A stretch of DNA of 38,032 nucleotides from assembly GCF_016863015.1 (NCBI RefSeq), contig NZ_BOOB01000069.1, forward strand, positions 1-38,032. Direction: 5' to 3'. The stretch's first letter is position 1. Each line of letters begins with the position of its first letter. Positions 1 through 6,593 of the stretch are shown one piece after another. The DNA is from Microbispora amethystogenes. GTDB taxonomy: Bacteria > Actinomycetota > Actinomycetes > Streptosporangiales > Streptosporangiaceae. The notes under the pieces were generated by a model, which saw only the letters and a list, made by a program, of their open reading frames with translations, did not search any database and was not told the DNA's origin. A program made the translations under genes and the position numbers.

Positions 1-210
1 CACCATCGTCATCCCCCGCGTCCCCGCTCTTTCCGATCAGTCGCCCGAACGAACCCGCCACGAACCACCACAATTCCGACACGGTACCGACGTGACTCCG
101 GCACCGGCGGACGGTGTGCGCGCGGGCGGCGACCACCGGCGGGACACGCCCGGAAAAGGAACGTTCCGCCTGGTGATCGCGCCCTTCACACCACGCACCT
201 GATGGTACCG
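1..210. other. Intergenic DNA at window edge
   Basis: No convincing gene. On the minus strand an ATG at 12-10 follows a G-rich stretch and could be the start of a gene running off the window, but only four codons are visible. A perfect 10-bp palindrome GGAACGTTCC at 158-167 could be an operator upstream of that gene. There is no clear terminator for the EamA gene, which ends at 211. Confidence 0.4.
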
Positions 211-1104
211 TTAACAGCCCGGTTTCCCTGGTCGTGACCCCCGCACCGGCCCATCGCGCAACTCCGCGCGGGCGAGCCAGACGAGGGCGCACAGGAGGAC
301 GGCTCCCCCGCCCGCCTGTACGGCGGTCATGCGCTCCCCCAGCAGGACGACACCGGCGACGGCCGCGACGAGGGGTTCGAGCAGCGAGACGACCGACGCG
401 GTGACACCGCCCACGACGCCCAGGCCGGTGAAGAACAACCGGTACGCGAGCGCGGTCGGCACGATCGCCAGATAGCCGAGCAGCAGCACGCTGGTCATCG
501 TGTGCCCGGTGGGCAGCAGTCCCCCGCCGGCCGCGAGCGGGAGCAGGCACAGCGCGCCCCCGGCGAACCCCCACACCGCCACGCCCTCCGCGGGCATGCG
601 GCGGGTCGCGAGGGTGACGAAGGAGTAGGCGGCGGCCGACACCAGGCAGTAGCCGACGCCTGCCGGGCCGGCCGGAGCGGCCGCTCCTCCCGTGAGCATG
701 GCCAGCCCGGCGAGGGCGAGACCGGCGCAGGCGAGAGCCGTACGGCCCAGGGGTTCACCCAGGAAGATCCGGCCGCCGGCCGCCACCAGGAGCGGAGCCG
801 ACCCCATGGTGATCATGGTCGCGACCGCGACGCCGGTCTCGGCGATCGCCGCGAAGTAGGCGGCCTGGCACACCGCCATGGCCGGGCCGACGAGCAGCAC
901 CGCCCGCCAGGAAGGGCGGCCGCGCGCGACGACGAGCAGGAGCGCCGCCCCGCAGGCGAAGCGCCAGAAGGACACGGCGACGGGGCTCAGCCGGCCCGCG
1001 TCGTGGAGCATCGCCCCCGCCGCGCCGCCGGTTCCCCAGGCGGCGGCGGCGGTGGACACGTAGACGAGACCCTGCCGTACGGACAGGGCTGGAGCATGGT
1101 TCAT
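211..1104 (-). CDS. EamA/DMT-family transporter
   Basis: A 297-residue integral membrane protein of the drug/metabolite transporter superfamily. It shows about ten hydrophobic segments arranged as two EamA repeats (roughly residues 12-140 and 150-285), the usual size and layout for the family. Typical phrases are the N-terminal YVSTAAAAWGTGGA, the SPVAVSFWRFACGA segment in repeat 1 and the VASLLEPL-like VVSLLEPLVAAVAG in repeat 2. Members usually export amino acids, metabolites or drugs; the substrate cannot be read here. The start at 1104 is supported by a GGAGAG ribosome site six bases upstream. That site is part of a long predicted RNA helix (see the leader feature), so translation is probably controlled. 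The gene is a single unit, with a terminator-like hairpin separating it from the upstream hydrolase. The family call is firm and the function unknown. Confidence 0.9.
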   Translation of the reverse strand: MNHAPALSVRQGLVYVSTAAAAWGTGGAAGAMLHDAGRLSPVAVSFWRFACGAALLLVVARGRPSWRAVLLVGPAMAVCQAAYFAAIAETGVAVATMITMGSAPLLVAAGGRIFLGEPLGRTALACAGLALAGLAMLTGGAAAPAGPAGVGYCLVSAAAYSFVTLATRRMPAEGVAVWGFAGGALCLLPLAAGGGLLPTGHTMTSVLLLGYLAIVPTALAYRLFFTGLGVVGGVTASVVSLLEPLVAAVAGVVLLGERMTAVQAGGGAVLLCALVWLARAELRDGPVRGSRPGKPGC

Positions 1105-1105
1105 C

Positions 1106-1227
1106 GATGTCTCTCCGGTGAGGTGGGCCCGATTCCCGTACGCGGGCAGGGGCCACCGGCCGGGCCCTCCAGGCCCGGCTCACCTGATGACGCCGCCCGC
1201 TATCGGGCGGGCGGCGGAGAGACGATC
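1106..1227 (-). promoter_or_regulatory. Structured leader of EamA gene, SD-sequestering
   Basis: On the minus strand, 1227-1216 (GAT, bulged C, GTCTCTCC) can pair with 1116-1106 (GGAGAGACATC), giving 11 base pairs with one bulge and burying the EamA ribosome site GGAGAG at 1116-1111. Inside this helix lie a 10-bp hairpin (1216-1207 with 1200-1191, six-base loop) and a 6-bp stem (1184-1179 with 1122-1117). The second stem encloses an 8-bp hairpin (1179-1172 with 1166-1159) and a further stem (1157-1153 with 1126-1122). The 3' strand of the inner stem abuts the ribosome site directly. GC-rich DNA folds easily, but the outer helix includes A-T pairs and fits a regulatory switch. It matches no riboswitch class I recognise. 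Confidence 0.5.
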
Positions 1228-1235
1228 AACGGCAT
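1200..1235 (-). CDS. Possible leader peptide (uORF) of EamA gene
   Basis: An 11-codon reading frame MPLIVSPPPAR followed by TAG. It has no ribosome site, but the ATG sits seven bases after TAGTGT (1248-1243), the spacing expected if transcription starts at the A of the ATG and the frame is read leaderless. Codons 5-7 cover the strand that would pair with the EamA ribosome site, and codons 7-9 are three prolines, a known slow-translation context. A ribosome held there would open the helix and free the downstream start, as in erm-type attenuation. That mechanism is inference. A frame this short can arise by chance. Confidence 0.35.
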   Translation of the reverse strand: MPLIVSPPPAR

Positions 1236-1242
1236 GCGGGTC

Positions 1243-1248
1243 ACACTA
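1243..1248 (-). promoter_or_regulatory. Candidate -10 element of the EamA leader
   Basis: Minus-strand TAGTGT fits the actinobacterial TAnnnT -10 pattern and lies seven bases before the ATG of the leader peptide. At a 17-base spacing the -35 position (1271-1266, TGCCGT) matches the consensus poorly, as is common in actinobacteria. Confidence 0.35.
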
Positions 1249-1341
1249 ACGGGCTCTCCCGAAACACGGCATCGGCTTTTCCGGCATTTGGGGGGTGCCG
1301 GTGCGCGCGGCCGGACATCGAAGTCGTAGTCTTGGGATCGT

Positions 1342-1378
1342 GACAGCCCGAGGCGAGGTCAGGTCGCCTCGGGCTGTC
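1342..1378 (-). terminator. Hairpin terminator after dienelactone hydrolase gene
   Basis: A perfect 15-bp stem (1342-1356 with 1364-1378) and seven-base loop lie between the hydrolase stop at 1432 and the EamA leader. No T-run follows on the minus strand, so it is a strong hairpin of the T-poor type common in high-GC actinobacteria. The remaining bases from 1249 to 1431 hold nothing else I can support. Confidence 0.65.
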
Positions 1379-1431
1379 CGCTGTCCGGCCCCCCGGTAGC
1401 ACGGCAGCGGGGGCAGCACGAGCGGCGCGGC

Positions 1432-2208
1432 TCAGGGCCGCGCCGGCACGCGTCCCAGGAATCCGAGGACGCGCGACCACGCGTCGGCGCAGGCCTCCGC
1501 CAGTTCCGGCCGGCCGAGTTCGAAGAAGCTGTGCGGGGCTCCCGGATAGGTGACGAACTCGTGCTCGACGCCCGCGCCGTCCAGCGCCTCGCCGAACGCC
1601 TTCACCACCTCGGGGGAGATGCCCTCGTCCGCGCCGCCGAACAGCCCGAGGATCGGGCCGCACAGCTCACCGGCCAGCTGGGTGGGGCCGGGGTTGCCGA
1701 AGAGCGCGTCCGGATATCCGTACAGGCCGATGACGCCGCGGAATCCGAGCTCGGGGCGGGCCGCCAGGAACGCGAGCCTGCCGCCGAAGCAGAAGCCGAG
1801 CGTGACGACGTCCTGGTGTCCCTCCGCCCGCAGGCATCGCGCCCCGGTGGCGATGTCGGCGAAGAGGGTGTCCTTGTGCGCCCTGCCCAGGTGCTCCATG
1901 TGCGGGAAGCCCGCCGGCCGCGGGCCGGTCCCCGCCGTACGGCCGAAGTAGTCGATCGCCAGCGCGGGATGCCCCTGCTCGGCGAGGCGTACGGTCAGCT
2001 GCTCGTAGAACCCCGACAGGCCCCGGTTGTCGGGGAGGACGAGCACGGCGGCGCCGGCGCGTTCTCCGGGACGGGACAGGAACGCCGCGAACTCCGCTCC
2101 GTCGCCCGAGGTCAGGACGAGGCGCTCGGACGACGTCGTCGTCACCGGAGCACCGTGAACGGGGGGTACGGCATCGGCGTCATAGCACACGGGCGGGCAT
2201 CCCTTCAT
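1432..2208 (-). CDS. Dienelactone hydrolase family protein
   Basis: A 258-residue alpha/beta hydrolase of the dienelactone hydrolase family, cytosolic (no signal peptide). The Cys-Asp-His triad is visible: Cys140 in the nucleophile elbow GFCFGG, Asp194 in GGADEG and His226 in GAPHSFFE. Family members hydrolyse dienelactones in chlorocatechol breakdown, but many actinobacterial copies act on unknown esters or lactones. The N-terminal CYDADAVPPV stretch resembles the start of related proteins, which supports the ATG at 2208, although no good ribosome site precedes it. A GTG at 2145 (before TTTSSERLVL) is the alternative. The upstream region is unusually AT-rich and carries a palindrome. The gene appears to be its own transcription unit between two hairpin terminators. 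Confidence 0.88.
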   Translation of the reverse strand: MKGCPPVCYDADAVPPVHGAPVTTTSSERLVLTSGDGAEFAAFLSRPGERAGAAVLVLPDNRGLSGFYEQLTVRLAEQGHPALAIDYFGRTAGTGPRPAGFPHMEHLGRAHKDTLFADIATGARCLRAEGHQDVVTLGFCFGGRLAFLAARPELGFRGVIGLYGYPDALFGNPGPTQLAGELCGPILGLFGGADEGISPEVVKAFGEALDGAGVEHEFVTYPGAPHSFFELGRPELAEACADAWSRVLGFLGRVPARP

Positions 2209-2234
2209 AATCGAAAATGCTCGACGCCCGAAAT

Positions 2235-2254
2235 GCTATAACACTGGAATTCCA
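2235..2254 (-). promoter_or_regulatory. Candidate promoter/operator of hydrolase gene
   Basis: Minus-strand TATAGC at 2240-2235 is a plausible -10 element, and a perfect 10-bp palindrome TGGAATTCCA (2245-2254) lies just upstream of it, where a repressor would block polymerase. Both sit in an AT-rich stretch (about 2209-2312). Confidence 0.35.
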
Positions 2255-2312
2255 TCGTATCAGGACAAAATAAATTGCCGATAATCCTCGAATTCCGGCT
2301 TGATAACGAGAA

Positions 2313-2350
2313 AGAGGCCCATCTCCCCGTCCCAAGGGAGATGGGCCTCT
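2313..2350 (-). terminator. Intrinsic terminator after SRPBCC gene
   Basis: A perfect 15-bp stem (2313-2327 with 2336-2350) with an eight-base loop, followed on the minus strand by the short T-rich run TTCTCGTT. It lies 44 bp beyond the SRPBCC stop codon. Confidence 0.85.
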
Positions 2351-2393
2351 CGGATGCCACGTGCCTCGTCGGCCGTGTGCCTCGATGCCGTGC

Positions 2394-3071
2394 CTAGATC
2401 ACCGGGCCGGGCGTGTCCCGCGGCGGCAGAGGTCCGCTGCCGGGGAGCGGGCCCGTACCGGGCGCCGGCGGGATCGGACCACTGCCGGGCGCCGGCAGCG
2501 GGGTCTCGCCCGGGTAGTCCGGGTTCACGGTGCGCGGCGGCATCGGCTCGCCGATGTCGTAGCCCGTGCCGGAGCCCCCACCGGAAACGCCGCCGGAACC
2601 GGTTCCGCCCTGCTGGTGCGGGCCGGGCACGTCACCGCGCCAGGCGCCGGTCTCGCCGCCGCGCGACTCGATGAAGGTCTTGAAACGCTCCAGGTCGCCC
2701 TTGACGCGCATGCGCACGAGCTGAAGAGCGTCCGCCGCCTTCTCGAGGAAGCCCTCGGGGTCGTACTCCATCTGGAGGGTGACGCGGGTGGTGTCGTCGC
2801 CGAGCCGGTGGAACGTGACGACCCCGGCCTGCCGCGGCGTGTCCAATGATCGCCAGGCCACGCGCTCGTCGGGGTGCTGCTCGGTGATCTCCGCCTCGAA
2901 CTCCCGGCGGACTCCCGCGATCTCGACGACCCAGTCGGTGCGCGTGTCGCCGATTTGCTTGACCGACTCCACGCCCTCCATGAACTCCGGGAAGCTCTCG
3001 AACTGCGTCCACTGGTTGTACGCGGTACGGATCGGGACATTCACCTCGATGGACTGTTCGATCGAGCTCAT
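2394..3071 (-). CDS. SRPBCC (START-like) family protein
   Basis: A 225-residue protein. Residues 1-145 form an SRPBCC/polyketide-cyclase-like fold: SIEVNVPIRTAYNQWTQFESFPEFM at the N-terminus, then the VVEIAGVRREFEAEI and VTFHRLGDDTTRVTLQMEYDP strands and a long C-terminal helix. The domain binds hydrophobic ligands in a deep pocket and often has no catalytic residues; related single-domain proteins are common in actinobacteria and their ligands are unknown. Residues 150-225 are a Gly/Pro-rich low-complexity tail, probably disordered. The ATG at 3071 is chosen because GGAGGAGG lies directly upstream; an open frame continues to 3437, but that part is the shadow of the upstream transporter gene. 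Its stop is 44 bp before a strong terminator. It may be transcribed with the MFS gene 53 bp upstream. Confidence 0.85.
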   Translation of the reverse strand: MSSIEQSIEVNVPIRTAYNQWTQFESFPEFMEGVESVKQIGDTRTDWVVEIAGVRREFEAEITEQHPDERVAWRSLDTPRQAGVVTFHRLGDDTTRVTLQMEYDPEGFLEKAADALQLVRMRVKGDLERFKTFIESRGGETGAWRGDVPGPHQQGGTGSGGVSGGGSGTGYDIGEPMPPRTVNPDYPGETPLPAPGSGPIPPAPGTGPLPGSGPLPPRDTPGPVI

Positions 3072-3124
3072 GCCTCCTCCTTCTCTCTTCGGCTGCACGA
3101 CAAGCCCTGCCCGCTGAGGGCGGC

Positions 3125-4405
3125 CTAAACCCGGAGGTGAGAAGCCCCGTCGGCGCCCGCGTCCTCCAGCGTCCGGTCGCCGCCCGCGTACCATCCGGTG
3201 ACGACCTGTACGGCGAGCGCGGCGAACAGCAGGCCGAACGGCAGCGCCCAGCCACCGCTCACCTGGTGGAGGAGGCCGAACGTGATCGGGCCCGCGCCCG
3301 CGATGAGGTATCCGGCGCTCTGCCCGAAGGCGGAGAGGGCGGCGGTGCCCGGGGCCGTCCGGGTCCGCAGCGCCAGCATCGCCAGCGCCAGCGGGAAGGT
3401 GCCGCCGCCGAGCGCCACGAGGATCGCCCAGGCCCACATCGCGTGCCCGGTCAGCATCCCGGCGAAGCCGGCCGCGTACAGGGCCGCGAAGGCGATCACC
3501 AGCGGGCGCTGCCCGGACAGCCGGGTCGCCAGCGTGGGCACCACCATCGAGATCGGGATGCCGAGCCCGGTGAACACGGCGAGCACCACCCCGGCCTGTC
3601 CGCTGGTGTAGCCGTTGTCCTGCAGCAGCAGCGGCAGCCAGCCGAACATGACGTAGGCGATGAGCGACTGCGACCCGAAGTAACCGGCCACGGCCCAGGC
3701 GAGCCTGCTGCGCAGGAGGCTTTCGCCCGCTGCCCGGGCAGGGGTGCTACGCCGCTCCGGCTCACCGCGCCTGAGCGCGAGCCACGGAATCGCGGCCACG
3801 GCGGCCAGGGCCGCCCACACCCCGAGTGCCACGTGCCAGTTGCCGCCCGCGGCCTGCTGCACCGGGACGGTGGCGGCGGCGGCCACCATCGTCCCGGCCG
3901 CGAGGGCGGTCGAGTAGACGGTCGTCATGGCGCCCGACCGCCGGGGGAAGTGCTTCTTGATCAGTGTGGGGATGACGACGTTGCCGACCGCGCCGCCCGC
4001 CAGCGCGACCGTGCTCGCGGCCATGAACGGCGCCGCCGAGTCGACGAGGGAGCGGACGGCCTGACCCGCGGCGAGCAGCACGATGGCGGTCAGCAGCAGC
4101 CGGTGCTCGCCCATCCTCCGGGACATGGCCGGCGTCAGCGCCCCGAACAGGGCGAAGCTCACCACCGGCAGCGTGGTCAGCAGCGCGGTCGTCGCTCCGG
4201 ACATGCCGAGCCCGGTGCTCACCTCGTCGAGGACGGTGCCCACGCTGGTCACCGCGGTGCGGAGGTTCAGCGCGGCGAGGGCGATGCCGCCGGCGATCAG
4301 CCACGCCATCGACCCGCCCGGCGCTCTCCACGCGGCTCTCCATGGAGCCCCATCGGTGGCCCTCCGCGTGACGACGGCACTCATCGCCGCAACAACTCCC
4401 TTCAT
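3125..4405 (-). CDS. MFS transporter, CynX/NimT type
   Basis: A 426-residue major facilitator with about twelve membrane segments. It shows the LNLRTAVTSVGTVLDEV motif in helix 1 and an MSRRMGEHR loop between helices 2 and 3, both typical of the CynX/NimT branch (cyanate and 2-nitroimidazole transporters). The substrate is not predictable. The first 30 residues are a polar cytoplasmic lead. The ATG at 4405 has no ribosome site but lies seven bases after TAGGAT (4417-4412), so translation may be leaderless. An internal ATG at codon 8 is an alternative. Half-sites in the promoter suggest control by a dimeric regulator, but no regulator gene is adjacent. The SRPBCC gene follows 53 bp downstream. 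Confidence 0.88.
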   Translation of the reverse strand: MKGVVAAMSAVVTRRATDGAPWRAAWRAPGGSMAWLIAGGIALAALNLRTAVTSVGTVLDEVSTGLGMSGATTALLTTLPVVSFALFGALTPAMSRRMGEHRLLLTAIVLLAAGQAVRSLVDSAAPFMAASTVALAGGAVGNVVIPTLIKKHFPRRSGAMTTVYSTALAAGTMVAAAATVPVQQAAGGNWHVALGVWAALAAVAAIPWLALRRGEPERRSTPARAAGESLLRSRLAWAVAGYFGSQSLIAYVMFGWLPLLLQDNGYTSGQAGVVLAVFTGLGIPISMVVPTLATRLSGQRPLVIAFAALYAAGFAGMLTGHAMWAWAILVALGGGTFPLALAMLALRTRTAPGTAALSAFGQSAGYLIAGAGPITFGLLHQVSGGWALPFGLLFAALAVQVVTGWYAGGDRTLEDAGADGASHLRV

Positions 4406-4411
4406 CGGGTC

Positions 4412-4456
4412 ATCCTACGTTTGACACCCTACCAAAGGCCTCAAACTCCTCGTTTG
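4412..4456 (-). promoter_or_regulatory. Candidate promoter and operator of MFS gene
   Basis: TAGGAT at 4417-4412 (minus) is a good -10 element for a leaderless start at 4405. Three half-sites surround it on the plus strand: GTTTGA at 4419-4424, TCAAAC at 4441-4446 and GTTTG at 4452-4456. Their starts are 22 and 11 bp apart, so they face the same side of the helix, as expected for a cooperatively bound repressor. Confidence 0.4.
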
Positions 4457-4491
4457 TTCCCGGTTCTGAGAGTGAGTCGTGGAGAGGATCG

Positions 4492-4878
4492 TCAGCGGCG
4501 GACGCCGCGCAGCAGCCACAGCAGGCCGACGACGGGCAGCACGAGCGGCACGAAGCCGTACCCGCTGCCGTACCCCGACCACACCGTGGCGTGCGGGAAG
4601 GCGGCCGGGTCGGCCAGGCTGAGCGTGCCGACGACCAGCACGCCGATCAGTTCGACCAGGCAGGCGGCGAGCGCCATCCGGGCGGCGCCGCGGGCCAGCG
4701 CCACCGTCAGGACGATGTAGACGACCGCCGCGAGCGCCGACAGCGCGTACGCCAGGGGCGCCTCGGCGAACCGCGTGGCGATCTGCACGGCGGCGCGGGA
4801 GGTCGCGGCCAGCGCGAAGACGCCGTACACGGCCACGAGCACCCGCCCGGGCCCGGACCGTACGGCCGCGTCGCTCAC
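4492..4878 (-). CDS. Small integral membrane protein (second of pair)
   Basis: A 128-residue protein with about four hydrophobic helices and few charged residues: VLVAVYGVFALAATSRAAVQ, then LAYALSALAAVVYIVLTVAL, a third MALAACLVELIGVLVVG segment and a C-terminal VPLVLPVVGLLWLLRGVRR. The start is GTG at 4878, whose bases overlap the upstream stop codon (GTGA), so the two genes are translationally coupled. The open frame upstream of this GTG is only the shadow of its partner. I do not recognise a named family. Similar paired membrane proteins of unknown role occur in actinobacteria. Function unknown. Confidence 0.75.
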   Translation of the reverse strand: MSDAAVRSGPGRVLVAVYGVFALAATSRAAVQIATRFAEAPLAYALSALAAVVYIVLTVALARGAARMALAACLVELIGVLVVGTLSLADPAAFPHATVWSGYGSGYGFVPLVLPVVGLLWLLRGVRR

Positions 4879-5228
4879 GGGACCATGTCCCAGATCTGCA
4901 GCAGCCGCCCGGTCATGACGGCCACGGTGAAGGCGGCCACGGCGATGACGCCGGGTCCCCAGCGCGTACGCTCCGCCCGGCCCCACCACACCGCGGCGGG
5001 CGGGATCACCACGGTCCCCGCCAGGTATCCGACGAAGGTCGCCTTCTCCGCGACGTGCCCGATCCCGGCGAGGGCGAACCCCGCCTGCACGAGCACGGCG
5101 ATCTCCAGCAGCCCCAGCCCGGCCAGCAGCACCGGCCCCATCGGCCGGTCCCGTACGGTGGTGACCACGGCGACCAGCGCCAGCAGCAGGGCCGCGCCGA
5201 TCAGCCAGCCCGAGTAGGCGCCGTTCAT
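4875..5228 (-). CDS. Small integral membrane protein (first of pair)
   Basis: A 117-residue protein with four predicted membrane helices: SGWLIGAALLLALVAVVTTV, then MGPVLLAGLGLLEIAVLVQA, FVGYLAGTVVIPPAAVWW and GVIAVAAFTVAVMTGRLLQI. A WWGRAERTRWGPG loop joins helices 3 and 4. It overlaps the next gene by four bases (GTGA), so the two products are probably made together and may form a complex. The ATG at 5228 has only a weak GAG-type ribosome site; no better in-frame start is seen. A long inverted repeat lies directly upstream (5239-5297). No known domain is recognised and the function is unknown. Confidence 0.75.
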   Translation of the reverse strand: MNGAYSGWLIGAALLLALVAVVTTVRDRPMGPVLLAGLGLLEIAVLVQAGFALAGIGHVAEKATFVGYLAGTVVIPPAAVWWGRAERTRWGPGVIAVAAFTVAVMTGRLLQIWDMVP

Positions 5229-5238
5229 GCGGTGCTCA

Positions 5239-5297
5239 GGGGGTGGGCGGACAGTCGAGGCATGGCCAGAAGGCTATCGGCCCGGCCGCCCACCCCC
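5239..5297. repeat. 12-bp perfect inverted repeat with 35-bp spacer
   Basis: GGGGGTGGGCGG at 5239-5250 is exactly mirrored at 5286-5297, between the ligase stop (5332) and the membrane-protein start (5228). The loop contains a smaller GGCC-based stem. It could be the terminator of the ligase gene or a leader structure of the membrane-protein pair. It lacks a T-run. Confidence 0.6.
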
Positions 5298-5331
5298 TCG
5301 CGCGGCCCGGTCCGCGCTCGATCAGGGCGCG

Positions 5332-6426
5332 TCAGCTCTGCCGAGTCTCCGCGAGCAGCAGGTCGACCGCGTCCTCGGCCCTGCCGTTGACGGCGAACGC
5401 CCCCCGCTGGCGGGAGGCGGAGCTGCCGCGGAGCAGGGCCTCGTTGGCGAGCTCCGACACGATCTCCCAGTCGCCGAGCTCCTCCAGGGTCGGCCGCAGT
5501 TCGTCCAGCATCCACGTGACGAGCCGCGGCGCCGGCTCCGGCCGGCTGGTCACGGGCGACATCAGCTCACCCTCCAGCCCGTCGCGGGCCGCCCGCCAGT
5601 TGGCCGCCCGCAGCAGCGCGAGACGCTGCTCCCCCGTCGGCGGCTCACCCCGCTCGACGGCCTCGATCTCCCTGCTCATGAGGGCCCGGAAGAGCCCGGC
5701 CAGCAGCACCACGTCGTCCGCCAGGGGGCAGGAGTCGCAGACGCGCATCTCCACCGTCGGCACATGGGCGCTGAGCCGCAGGTCGTAATAGATCATGCCG
5801 GCGTCCTTGATCACGCCGGAGGCGACCAGATCCTCGGCCGTCCTGTCGTACTCGGCGGCGTCGGCGAACGGGCCGAGCGGCCCGGCCGTCGGCCACCGCT
5901 GCCAGGTCAGCGCCCGGCTGCTGGCGTAGCCGCTGTCCTCGTTCATCCAGAACGGCGAGCTCGCGCTGAGGGCGAGCAGCGGGGGAAGCCACGCCTCGAC
6001 GCGCTGGGCGGCGAGCACCGCCACGTCCCTGTCGTCGATCTCCACGTGCACCTGCGCCCCGCAGATGAGCTGCTCCTCCGCCAGGAACCGGTAGGACTCC
6101 GACAGGTAGCGGTAGCGCTCCCCCGGGGTGAAGGTGTAGCCCTCGATGCCGGTGTTGGGGGTCGTCCCGGCGGCGATGACGCCCACGCCCAGCGGCTCGC
6201 CGGCCGCGACGAGCGCCTGGCGCAGCCGTACGATCTCGGCCCGTACGTCGCTCAGGTCCTCCATCGGGGTGCTGTTGGTCTCCACGACCGATCGCTGCAA
6301 CTCGGCCGAGAACCCCTCGTCCGGCAGCCGCTCCAGCATCGACTCCGCCAGCGGCGTGAGACGCCGGGACTGGAGGTCGACGACAAGAAACTCCTCTTCA
6401 ACGCCGACAGGCCGTCTCTTCATCAT
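5332..6426 (-). CDS. Carboxylate-amine ligase (YbdK/GCS2 family)
   Basis: A 364-residue ATP-dependent ligase of the glutamate-cysteine ligase GCS2 family (YbdK-like), usual length. Visible family motifs are VGVEEEFLVVD near the N-terminus (metal/ATP-binding glutamates), TNSTPMEDLSDVRAEI, the CGAQVHVEIDDRD strand and the HVPTVEMRVCDSCP segment that carries conserved basic and acidic residues of the active site. YbdK-type enzymes join amines to a carboxylate and have weak glutamate-cysteine ligase activity; the actinobacterial substrates are mostly unknown. Mycothiol rather than glutathione is the main thiol in this group, so classical glutathione synthesis is unlikely. Two ATGs stand in tandem at 6426 and 6423, after a G-rich stretch. 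It is divergent from the DyP peroxidase gene, sharing a 167-bp upstream region. Confidence 0.88.
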   Translation of the reverse strand: MMKRRPVGVEEEFLVVDLQSRRLTPLAESMLERLPDEGFSAELQRSVVETNSTPMEDLSDVRAEIVRLRQALVAAGEPLGVGVIAAGTTPNTGIEGYTFTPGERYRYLSESYRFLAEEQLICGAQVHVEIDDRDVAVLAAQRVEAWLPPLLALSASSPFWMNEDSGYASSRALTWQRWPTAGPLGPFADAAEYDRTAEDLVASGVIKDAGMIYYDLRLSAHVPTVEMRVCDSCPLADDVVLLAGLFRALMSREIEAVERGEPPTGEQRLALLRAANWRAARDGLEGELMSPVTSRPEPAPRLVTWMLDELRPTLEELGDWEIVSELANEALLRGSSASRQRGAFAVNGRAEDAVDLLLAETRQS

Positions 6427-6593
6427 GGCCGGGTCACTACCCCCGTCACGGAAAGTAGTCCTGGCCTGGGCGGATCGACGAGAAACGAGGCCACCACAGC
6501 CACTACGAATCCCCTATACGCCGAACCTTTTCCGTGGATGATGGCTCTCATCGGTAGGGGCCCGACATTTCCACTAGGGGGAAAGGAACCGAC

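Noticed and set aside
1..12. Start of a minus-strand gene at the left edge (ATG at 12-10)
   Set aside because: Only four codons are visible, too few to call a gene.
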